Origin: Bianquea renquensis | Lineage (GTDB): Bacteria; Bacillota; Clostridia; Lachnospirales; Bianqueaceae | Assembly (NCBI RefSeq): GCF_014384895.1 | Contig: NZ_JACRSQ010000051.1 | Coordinates: 1 to 11,814, forward strand | Length of the DNA: 11,814 nt | Direction: 5' to 3' | Shown here: piece by piece, positions 6,316-11,814 of the stretch | How the letters are laid out: every line of letters starts with the position of its first letter | How positions within the stretch are numbered: position 1 is the stretch's first letter | Notes under the pieces: model-generated | Seen by the model: the letters and a program-made list of their open reading frames with translations, nothing else | What the model was told of the DNA's origin: nothing | Databases searched by the model: none | Program-made: the position numbers and the translations under genes

Positions 6316-7029
6316 ATGAGTAACATTTTATCAACAGCCCACCCTGAGCTTGTTTCGGAATGGTTGGAGAAGAACCTGCCTTTAACGCCGGACAAGATTA
6401 CATACGGTTCAAATAAGCTGGTGTGGTGGAAAGGAAAATGCGGTCACGAGTGGATAGCTACTGATAAAAGCAGGACGATAAGCAGCACAGGCTGTCCGTA
6501 TTGTTCCCACAATGCAATCTTAGAAGGGTTTAATGACCTTGCTTCGCAAATGCCGGAGATAGCGGAGGAATGGTCGGAAAAGAACGATCCCTTGCTGCCT
6601 AATCAGGTTACAGCGTTCGCCAACCGTAAGGTGTGGTGGAAATGTAAGGAATGCGGCAACGAGTGGCACACGCTGATACGATTTTATTTTAATCGACTGT
6701 TCTCCCTTCTCAGAACCATATCTAAGGTAAAGAGATGTATCAATCCGGATTTGGCGATTGACGGTATCCTACTGACTATCGTGGATAACAGAACCAACCT
6801 TGCTAAAAGCACCGTGGAAGCGCTCAGGCAGAATTTCGGCTCGCACATTAAGATTTACAAATTTCAAATTCCAATGGCTGTAAAAGCTGCCGAGGTTGCT
6901 TCAAAGGGCGAGAGCATTTTCGCCTATGAGCCAAACAGTCCGGTGTCAAAAGCTTACTCCGAATTTACGAAGGAGATGTTAGCTGATGGCAAACAGAAAG
7001 AGCGACTTCACTCTGCCCACATTCGATGA
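6316..7029 (+). CDS. Chimeric gene: zinc-ribbon (DUF4379-type) N-terminus fused in frame to a ParA C-terminus
   Basis: Residues 1-120 are one and a half treble-clef zinc-ribbon repeats of the DUF4379 kind: HPELVSEW (9-16), VWWKGKCGHEW (36-46) with CPYC (60-63), then a second copy, EIAEEW (81-86) and VWWKCKECGNEW (106-117). The second copy loses its distal CPxC pair. After about ten unmatched residues (121-130), LLRTISKVKR and INPDLAIDGILLTIVDNRTN (142-161) to KAAEVASKGESIFAYEPN are the C-terminal third of a ParA partition ATPase of conjugative-element type. The Walker A and switch motifs are absent, so ATP binding is impossible. ATG 6316 follows AGGAGAGG by seven bases; the open frame upstream is terminator DNA. 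The 3' end overlaps the next gene by 44 bases, as in intact parAB pairs. It is either a recombination scar kept in frame or an assembly join. Confidence 0.75.
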   Translation: MSNILSTAHPELVSEWLEKNLPLTPDKITYGSNKLVWWKGKCGHEWIATDKSRTISSTGCPYCSHNAILEGFNDLASQMPEIAEEWSEKNDPLLPNQVTAFANRKVWWKCKECGNEWHTLIRFYFNRLFSLLRTISKVKRCINPDLAIDGILLTIVDNRTNLAKSTVEALRQNFGSHIKIYKFQIPMAVKAAEVASKGESIFAYEPNSPVSKAYSEFTKEMLADGKQKERLHSAHIR

Positions 7030-7834
7030 TATTTTTTCAACGCAGGAGCAGCGTGACGACGCTAAGCTATCCAAAATCCGGGATATTCCCATAAGCGAGA
7101 TAGACGATTTTCCCGACCACCCGTTTAAGATGCGTGACGATGAAGATATGTTGCAGCTCGTGGAGAGTGTCAAGGAAAGAGGCGTTATTACACCGGCTAC
7201 GGTAAGACAGAAGGAAGATGGCAGATATGAGCTTGTGTCAGGTCACAGAAGAAAGCGAGCTTGTGAGCTTGCCGGATTTGATACCTTGCGCTGTGAGGTT
7301 GTAAACCTGTCAAAAGAAGAAGCCACTATCCTGATGGTCGAGAGCAATTTTCAAAGGTCGCAGATTTTACCGAGCGAAAAGGCTTATCATCTCTTGTGGA
7401 ACGGAGATTACTATTATGTGATCGGCTATTCCGAAAAAAAAGGTAAAATTGTGACTTTTCGGGTTGACCGCATTGCATCTACGCCGGAGATACTGGAAAA
7501 GGGAAGCGTACCGCAGCCGGAAGATTTCAATATCGCTGATTTTACAAAGGAAGTATTCTATATGTACGACGGCGATGAGGTAACGGTGGATCTGCGCTGC
7601 GATAACAGCCTGATGAAAACGATGGTTAACCGTTTTGGCGAAGATGTAACCACCCTTGCTTATGATATGACCTCATTCCGCCTGATAACCGAAGTGTCAG
7701 CCAGTCAGACCTTTTTCGGTTGGGTGTTTGGGTTCGGCGGCAAGGTGCAGATTCTTGCACCGGCGGAGGTTAAGGAGCAGTACCGGCAGATGATACAAAA
7801 TGAATTTGACACAATAAATAAAGAACAAGAATAG
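6986..7834 (+). CDS. Chimeric gene: ParB N-terminal domain fused in frame to a WYL regulator C-terminus
   Basis: Residues 1-133 are the N-terminal part of a ParB/Spo0J partition protein: IPISEIDDFPDHPFKMR (34-50), the ParB box SGHRRKRACELAG (85-97) and ESNFQRSQILPSEKA (119-133). Where ParB would continue into its parS-binding HTH, the frame changes to a WYL sensor module: HLLWNGDYYYVIGYSEKKG (135-153), FRVDRI (158-163), and the WCX-type tail with VDLRC, VNRFGE, FFGWVFGFGGKVQILAP (243-259). The protein therefore has neither the ParB HTH nor the regulator's HTH. AAGGAG (6970-6975) lies ten bases before the ATG, inside the ParA tail. A strong terminator follows directly. If expressed, it would be a nucleotide/ligand-sensing hybrid without a recognisable DNA-binding domain. 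Confidence 0.75.
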   Translation: MANRKSDFTLPTFDDIFSTQEQRDDAKLSKIRDIPISEIDDFPDHPFKMRDDEDMLQLVESVKERGVITPATVRQKEDGRYELVSGHRRKRACELAGFDTLRCEVVNLSKEEATILMVESNFQRSQILPSEKAYHLLWNGDYYYVIGYSEKKGKIVTFRVDRIASTPEILEKGSVPQPEDFNIADFTKEVFYMYDGDEVTVDLRCDNSLMKTMVNRFGEDVTTLAYDMTSFRLITEVSASQTFFGWVFGFGGKVQILAPAEVKEQYRQMIQNEFDTINKEQE

Positions 7835-7840
7835 AATTTC

Positions 7841-7881
7841 AAATTAAAACTTAGAGGAAAAATCCCCTAAGTTTTAATTTT
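7841..7881 (+). terminator. Rho-independent terminator after the chimeric pair
   Basis: A perfect 14-bp AT-rich stem (7841-7854 with 7867-7880; arm AAATTAAAACTTAG) encloses an inner GG/CC pair and an AAAAAT loop, and ends in TTTT. Its symmetry may let it act in both directions, but the only gene ending here is on the plus strand. Confidence 0.8.
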
Positions 7882-7945
7882 GCCCTGCGAGTGAAGGGGA
7901 ATTGAAAGCTTGGTAGGTATTTGTATGAAACTTTCAACGAAACTC

Positions 7946-7974
7946 TTGATTTTTTCTGCAAAACCGGGTATAAT
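7946..7974 (+). promoter_or_regulatory. Promoter of the AAA_14/DUF4143 ATPase gene
   Basis: TTGATT (7946-7951), a 17-base spacer and a perfect TATAAT (7969-7974) lie 53 bases before the ATG at 8028. Just upstream, TTGAAAG (7902-7908) and CTTTCAA (7931-7937) form an inverted pair of unknown meaning. Confidence 0.75.
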
Positions 7975-8027
7975 ATTCATTGAAAAGTGGGGCTATATTA
8001 GATATAAGTTTTCAACGGAGGTTAGTT

Positions 8028-9329
8028 ATGGAGATTAAGCGTGACCGTTATTTGAATAAACTCATTTCTTTTATGTGGGACGGGCAGGTTAAGGTAATTA
8101 CCGGCATCAGGCGCTGTGGAAAATCTTATCTGCTTAAAAATCTGTTCCGTGATTATTTAATATCTACCGGTGTGGCGGACGACCATATTATTGATTTGGC
8201 TCTCGATTTAACAAGCGATATTCGTTACCGAAATCCCTTAGAGCTGGCTAAATTTGTGCGGGCAAAAGCGGAAAGTAGAAGCGAGCAGTTTTATCTTTTT
8301 GTTGATGAAATTCAAATGTCCGATGAGGTTGTCAATCCTTACAACCCCGATGGAAGGAAAATCACCTTTTATGACGCTCTGAACGATTTGAAAACCTTGT
8401 CAAATCTTGATATTTATGTGACCGGTAGTAATTCAAAAATGCTTTCTTCAGATATTCTTACAGAGTTTCGTGGTCGCAGTGATGAAATTCGTGTTCACCC
8501 CTTGAGCTTTGCGGAATACTACTCTGCGGTGGGCGGAGACAAGGCGGACGCTTTTGACGATTATGCCTTTTACGGAGGGATGCCGCTGATTCTCTCCCGT
8601 CCTACTGAGGCGGCAAAGATGAATTATTTGCAGTCGCTTGTTTCAGAGGTTTATCTGAAGGATATTGTCGAGCGCAAGAAAATTAAAAGAGAAGATGTAC
8701 TGGCGTCCATTCTTGACTTGCTGTGTTCCTCTGTCGGCTCTCTTACAAATCCGACGAATATTACAAACACCATAAACTCAAAGCAAAAAAGGGCTGGAGA
8801 AAATGTTGTAGCGCATAACACAGTAAAAGCATATATTGATTATTTGTCGGATTCGTTTTTGTTCAGCGAATGTAAAAGATGGGATGTGAAAGGCAAGGAT
8901 TACTTTGACTATCCTAATAAATACTATTGTGAAGATATAGGACTGCGAAATGCGAGAATCGGTTTTCGTCAGCAGGAAATGACGCATATTATGGAAAATA
9001 TCCTGTATAACGAACTGATTATTCGGGAATGTGCGGTAGATGTGGGTGTTGTATACTCGAATGAAAAAGATGCAAAAGGTAAAACCAATAAGGTTGCAAG
9101 GGAAATTGATTTTATTGCAACCTCCGGCGGAAAGAGAACCTATATCCAGTCTGCGTATGCGCTTCCCACTGAAGAAAAGGCAGAAACCGAAAACAAGCCA
9201 TTTTCTTTGACTGGCGATTCATTCCCCAAAGTCATTGTACGCCACGACATTCGCAAGCGCTGGTATGATGATAACGGGATATTGAATATCAGTATTACCG
9301 ACTTTTTACTTGACGATTCTCTGCTTTGA
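8028..9329 (+). CDS. ATPase of the AAA_14 / DUF4143 family
   Basis: The 433-residue protein has a P-loop near its start, GIRRCGKS (26-33, Walker A), Walker B with FVDEIQ (91-96), a sensor-like YVTGSNSKML (130-139), then EFRGRSDEIRVHPLSFAEYY (146-165), the typical end of the AAA_14 domain. The C-terminal half (about 200-430) is DUF4143-like, with YLKDIVERKKI (219-229), YIDYLSDSFLF and REIDFI, a shape related to restriction-like nuclease folds; no activity has been settled for these proteins. ATG 8028 follows GGAGG (8017-8021) by six bases. A TTG-initiated extension from 7980 would begin at or before the transcription start and is rejected. The gene is a single-gene unit in the island and looks intact. 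Confidence 0.9.
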   Translation: MEIKRDRYLNKLISFMWDGQVKVITGIRRCGKSYLLKNLFRDYLISTGVADDHIIDLALDLTSDIRYRNPLELAKFVRAKAESRSEQFYLFVDEIQMSDEVVNPYNPDGRKITFYDALNDLKTLSNLDIYVTGSNSKMLSSDILTEFRGRSDEIRVHPLSFAEYYSAVGGDKADAFDDYAFYGGMPLILSRPTEAAKMNYLQSLVSEVYLKDIVERKKIKREDVLASILDLLCSSVGSLTNPTNITNTINSKQKRAGENVVAHNTVKAYIDYLSDSFLFSECKRWDVKGKDYFDYPNKYYCEDIGLRNARIGFRQQEMTHIMENILYNELIIRECAVDVGVVYSNEKDAKGKTNKVAREIDFIATSGGKRTYIQSAYALPTEEKAETENKPFSLTGDSFPKVIVRHDIRKRWYDDNGILNISITDFLLDDSLL

Positions 9330-9400
9330 GCAACAAACTTCAAAAAAGGATAAATAACGGTACAAAATAGGTTTTTTCCCTTACTTGGGAAAGGACTTTT

Positions 9401-9445
9401 ATGTTTTATAGCGCTTGGCAGTGTCAGATAGCTGAATATCCGTAA
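9401..9445 (+). CDS. Putative 14-residue leader peptide
   Basis: A 14-codon frame encodes MFYSAWQCQIAEYP. AAAGGA (9390-9395) sits five bases before its ATG. The last codon is proline and the TAA stop (9443-9445) lies within the left arm of the large hairpin at 9440-9496. A small hairpin (TTTCCC 9375-9380, GGGAAA 9387-9392) overlaps its own ribosome site. A poor promoter candidate (TTGAGC 9326, GATAAA 9349, 17-base spacer) is upstream. This arrangement is that of a regulatory leader peptide; I do not recognise the peptide. Confidence 0.5.
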   Translation: MFYSAWQCQIAEYP

Positions 9446-9496
9446 TCCCGGAATTTTGAACTCAATCAAAAATTCAAAATTCTAAGGAGATTACGG
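9440..9496 (+). promoter_or_regulatory. Large two-tier hairpin carrying a sequestered ribosome site
   Basis: The outer stem CCGTAATC/GATTACGG (9440-9447 with 9489-9496) and inner stem GAATTTTGAA/TTCAAAATTC (9451-9460 with 9473-9482) are both perfect, separated by an asymmetric internal loop. The sequence AAGGAG (9484-9489), a good Shine-Dalgarno, lies in that loop and the base of the right arm. No T-run follows, which fits translational attenuation better than transcription termination. Confidence 0.6.
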
Positions 9497-9498
9497 AA

Positions 9499-9654
9499 AT
9501 TACAAATACATCAAATGAAAGCAATGATTTATTCAAGAACGAGTGCAAGGTTATCAATCTCAAATATGAGTATGAAGGATATACCGGAACGGAGCAATGG
9601 GCTATGATGTCCCTCTTTGGCATAAAACAAATCTCTCAATCGAGGAAGCAATAG
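9499..9654 (+). pseudogene. Unrecognised ORF fragment after the hairpin, lacking an ATG
   Basis: The frame is open from 9460 to the stop at 9652-9654 and reads TNTSNESNDLFKNECKVINL, then KYEYEGYTGTEQW, before overlapping the excisionase gene in another frame. There is no ATG, GTG or TTG in the open frame before 9604. ATT at 9499 stands nine bases after AAGGAG, where a start is expected, so it may be a mutated ATG or a rare ATT start. The last 19 or so residues (from about 9600) look like out-of-frame excisionase sequence, so this is probably the head of a gene whose remainder was deleted. I do not recognise the family. Confidence 0.4.
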
Positions 9655-9794
9655 CGTATACCGGAATTGGTATTGGGAAACTATACGAAATGACGAGTTC
9701 TGAGGGTTGTCCTTTTGTACTATGGATTGGAACTCGTCGCTTAATTAAAAGGGAGGCGTTTGATGATTACATTGCAAAGTCATATTCAATTTAG
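9597..9794 (+). CDS. xis: Tn916-type excisionase (Xis-like)
   Basis: The 65-residue protein reads VPLWHKTNLSIEEAIAYTGI (5-24), then GIGKLYEM, CPFVLWIGTRRLIKREAFDDYI (38-59). This is the winged-helix pattern of excisionases in the Tn916/Tn1549 family, small DNA-bending partners of the tyrosine integrase that direct excision. Length is normal. The start at 9597 has only a poorly placed GGAG two bases away, and the first four residues may come from a deletion junction with the preceding ORF fragment. AGGAGG at its stop codon (9793-9798) would serve the next gene, the integrase. With a broken integrase beside it, it is probably an orphan. Confidence 0.85.
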   Translation: MGYDVPLWHKTNLSIEEAIAYTGIGIGKLYEMTSSEGCPFVLWIGTRRLIKREAFDDYIAKSYSI

Positions 9795-10232
9795 GAGGTT
9801 CGCAGAGGTTGTTACTTTAATGTAAATACACCTAAGACGGAAGCCGAAAACAGACAAGTACCAATGATCGATTTTGTAAAAGAAGCCTTTCTTATGGAAA
9901 AAGAAAGACAGGATATGTTAGATGTGCATTGCGAAGCAACGGTTGACGGATATACAGATTTTATCTTTATCAATCGCTTCGGACAGCCGCAGCATCAATC
10001 CACATTGAACAAAGCAATACGCAGGATTATTCGGGACTGCAACGATGAACAGTTCTTGAAAGATGGTAATCCCAAAGTGCTGCTTCCGCATTTTAGCTGC
10101 CATTCTCTAAGGCATACTTTTACAACGAGAATGTGCGAAGCCGGCGTCAATGTTAAGGTCATTCAGGATACGCTTGGACACAAGGATATTTCGACAACGC
10201 TTAACATTTATACCGATGTGACAAAGTATTAG
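9795..10232 (+). pseudogene. int: 5'-deleted tyrosine integrase of Tn916/Tn1549 type
   Basis: The frame resumes directly after the excisionase stop and encodes the last 140 or so residues of a phage-type integrase: YFNVNTPKTEAENRQVPM (from 9813), then, after an ATG at 9864, VDGYTDFIFINRFGQPQH, LLPHFSCHSLRHTFTTRMCE, VIQDTLGHKDISTTLNIYTD. The HxxRH box, the LGH histidine and the nucleophilic tyrosine are present. The N-terminal arm-binding and core-binding domains and the first catalytic Arg and Lys are gone; full-length relatives are about 400 residues. An AGGAGG (9793-9798) that should precede the integrase start now leads straight into mid-gene sequence. GAGGTT occurs at 9795-9800 and 9805-9810, near the deletion point. 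Such a fragment cannot recombine DNA. Confidence 0.85.
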
Positions 10233-10234
10233 CC

Positions 10235-10274
10235 TAAAAAAGAGGAAACAAAGGCTATACCTCTGTTTCCTCTT
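10235..10274 (-). terminator. Rho-independent terminator of the histidine kinase gene
   Basis: On the minus strand, AAGAGGAAACA (10274-10264) pairs perfectly with TGTTTCCTCTT (10250-10240), with an inner AGG/CCT pair and a TATAG loop, and is followed by a run of T. It lies just beyond the kinase stop codon. The stem may also stop plus-strand transcripts from the integrase remnant, though no T-run follows on that side. Confidence 0.85.
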
Positions 10275-10279
10275 CCACT

Positions 10280-11671
10280 TTACATAGTCATCGGCAAACT
10301 CAAATCGACTTCAAAACCGCCGTATTCACTATGCTGTATCAGCATTTTTCCGTTGTGTGCAAATATGATTTGCTTAACAATGAGTAAGCCTAAACCGTGG
10401 CGTTGTTCAGTTGTTTTTTCATCGCATACCATATAATGCGGAGTATTGTTTAGTTTTTCCATTTGTTCATCTGTTGCACCTATACCATCATCGGCAACAA
10501 CGACAGTACAAACCTTATCTTCAGATATAACACGAACGAAGATATGGCAGCCTTGCTCGTTATGATTTATGCTGTTTTGAATCAGATTGCTTACTGCCCG
10601 TTTAATTAAGTCTTTATCAATACATACAGGACAGGCGGTTAAGGTTTCGTCCGTTTCCCACTCAATCGTGTACGTTTCATCAATATTCATATTGATGAAA
10701 TCGACCACAACCTGACGGATAACAGCAATTAGATTTTGCCTTTCAGAGTTGATAGGCTGCATATTATATTCTAACTTGGAGGCAAGATTCAAGTCGTTAA
10801 TCAGGTTTCGCATTCGTTTACTTTGCCGCACTATAACCGTGGCTTTTTTTCGGGTATCTTCTGATAGCTGCAAATCGTTTTCTAACTGTCCGGCATACCC
10901 CATTACCATTGATAGCGGTGTGCGTATGTCATGGGATACCCCTGCAATCCAATTTGCTCTTGCGGTTTCTTTTTTCCGGAGCTGTCTGCTTTGTGTTTGC
11001 AAAATATCTGAGGTCTTGTTAATGTTTACCGCAAGCTCGGATAAAAGCCCTTTTTCTCGGAGATGGACTTCTTCGTTCGCAGACAAAGCCTGTATTCCGC
11101 TGACGATCGGTTTCACGGATTTTAACAGCTTAGAATTGGCAATCACATAGATTATAAAAATCAAGGCGATATTGATTGCTAAAACAGAAAGAACTGTTTT
11201 AGGCAAGTTGGCGATTACATTATAATCCCAACTCGGCCACATATGTTTCCAAAAACTGTCTTTCGGATAACCGAGAACCACAAGCCCGTTTTCTGCCTCG
11301 CCTGTAAATGTGGGGTATCCGTCTATATAGCCGCGGGTAAGGCTCGCAATATCTGAAACGGTATATGACATAGGTACAGTTTCGGGAAGAGTATCCGTCT
11401 GCCATACAACATTCATTGTTGCGTTATCAATAAAAATTGCCCATGCATTCGTATTTTGAAGTTCAATTTCTGTATCTTCGGTCAAAACATATTCATTACC
11501 ATCCTGCAACAGATTATCGGCAACCTTTTGTGCTGTCATCCAAGGGGAACTGTTTGGTGCTTGGTTGAGCGTATATATCACCAATAAAGCAAGATTTAGA
11601 ATAATGAGTAACACCGAGGACAAGAGCATAATACCGACAAAGCGCCGGATTAGTTTCGGTACGCTTTTCAT
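10280..11671 (-). CDS. Two-component sensor histidine kinase
   Basis: The 463-residue membrane protein has a short cytoplasmic start, TM1 (about 11-34), an extracytoplasmic sensor of about 120 residues (35-155) and TM2 (about 158-178). The kinase core follows: H-box with the phospho-acceptor H247 in SHDIRTPLSMVMGY, N-box SNLIQNSINHN (361-371), G1 ADDGIG (393-398) and G2 HGLGLLIVKQI (425-435). It should phosphorylate an OmpR-type response regulator, which is not in the window and could lie beyond the right edge. ATG at 11671 follows AGGGAG by eight bases. It ends in its own strong terminator, convergent with the integrase remnant. The signal sensed is unknown; relatives often sit beside peptide-antibiotic ABC transporters, but nothing here shows that. 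Confidence 0.92.
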   Translation of the reverse strand: MKSVPKLIRRFVGIMLLSSVLLIILNLALLVIYTLNQAPNSSPWMTAQKVADNLLQDGNEYVLTEDTEIELQNTNAWAIFIDNATMNVVWQTDTLPETVPMSYTVSDIASLTRGYIDGYPTFTGEAENGLVVLGYPKDSFWKHMWPSWDYNVIANLPKTVLSVLAINIALIFIIYVIANSKLLKSVKPIVSGIQALSANEEVHLREKGLLSELAVNINKTSDILQTQSRQLRKKETARANWIAGVSHDIRTPLSMVMGYAGQLENDLQLSEDTRKKATVIVRQSKRMRNLINDLNLASKLEYNMQPINSERQNLIAVIRQVVVDFINMNIDETYTIEWETDETLTACPVCIDKDLIKRAVSNLIQNSINHNEQGCHIFVRVISEDKVCTVVVADDGIGATDEQMEKLNNTPHYMVCDEKTTEQRHGLGLLIVKQIIFAHNGKMLIQHSEYGGFEVDLSLPMTM

Positions 11672-11695
11672 ATTATTTGCTCCCTACAATGAGTT

Positions 11696-11723
11696 GGTAG
11701 TGTCAAAAACTACCTGTTTTTTT
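11696..11723 (+). other. Hairpin with T-run upstream of the kinase gene
   Basis: GGTAGT (11696-11701), a 7-base loop and ACTACC (11709-11714) are followed by TG and seven T. On the plus strand it has the form of a short terminator, but no plus-strand gene ends here. It may instead be a protein-binding palindrome or leader structure of the kinase mRNA. Confidence 0.4.
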
Positions 11724-11794
11724 GTTGCAAAATCTAATAAAAACCTTGATTTTAAGGGAAATTTGCTATAAAAAGAGCATTGACCTCCCTTTTC

Positions 11795-11803
11795 TGGTAT
11801 AAT
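11795..11803 (+). promoter_or_regulatory. Extended -10 element facing out of the window
   Basis: TGGTATAAT is an extended -10 (TGnTATAAT). TTGACC at 11780-11785 is only 12 bases upstream, too close for a normal -35. It would serve a divergent gene beyond the right edge. Confidence 0.4.
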
Positions 11804-11814
11804 GTCTATCGCCA

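Noticed and set aside
9371..9400. TTTCCC-TTACTT-GGGAAA as a terminator of the ATPase gene
   Set aside because: The T-run is before the stem on the plus strand, and an A-run follows it on the minus strand, so neither direction fits.
11684..11814. Open minus-strand frame of about 43 codons ending 12 bases before the kinase start
   Set aside because: Ends in KKQVVFDTTNSL-type low-information sequence, not like a response-regulator C-terminus; AT-rich DNA gives such frames by chance.

Overview
The window looks like a chromosomal segment from a gut-type Clostridia (probably Lachnospiraceae or a relative). The order ECF S-component, coaX, dusB, greA, lysS, the strong AGGAGG-type ribosome sites, and the Tn916/Tn1549-type conjugative-element debris next to it all point that way. 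The host species cannot be named from the sequence alone.

Region 1 (1-417) carries the start of an IS30-family transposase running off the left edge on the minus strand, then a clean sigma-A type promoter. Region 2 (418-4950) is an ordinary, fairly GC-rich housekeeping block on the plus strand: a vitamin uptake S-component and type III pantothenate kinase (pantothenate to CoA), DusB, then, behind two overlapping promoters, GreA and lysyl-tRNA synthetase with a TTG start.

Region 3 (4951-5161) is the boundary: a compact hairpin, iterated TTACACC motifs and a terminator. Beyond it the DNA is visibly more AT-rich with different codon use, which suggests an acquired island. Region 4 (5162-10232) holds an aldo/keto reductase, two consecutive in-frame chimeric genes (zinc-ribbon/ParA tail, then ParB head/WYL tail), an AAA_14/DUF4143 ATPase with its own strong promoter, and an integration-module remnant. 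That remnant consists of a possible leader peptide with a large hairpin, an unrecognised fragment, a Tn916-type excisionase and a 5'-deleted tyrosine integrase. The integrase lacks its N-terminal two thirds, so this copy should no longer move by itself.

Region 5 (10235-11814) is a minus-strand two-component sensor kinase with its terminator and an upstream region with a hairpin and an outward-facing extended -10. Its response regulator is not in the window.

The most unusual items are (a) an approximately 700-bp parA'-parB' slice bounded on both sides by in-frame gene fusions, and (b) a 14-codon leader ORF whose stop codon lies inside a long hairpin that also contains a Shine-Dalgarno sequence, the layout of a translational attenuator. 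I see no CRISPR array, tRNA or rRNA gene.
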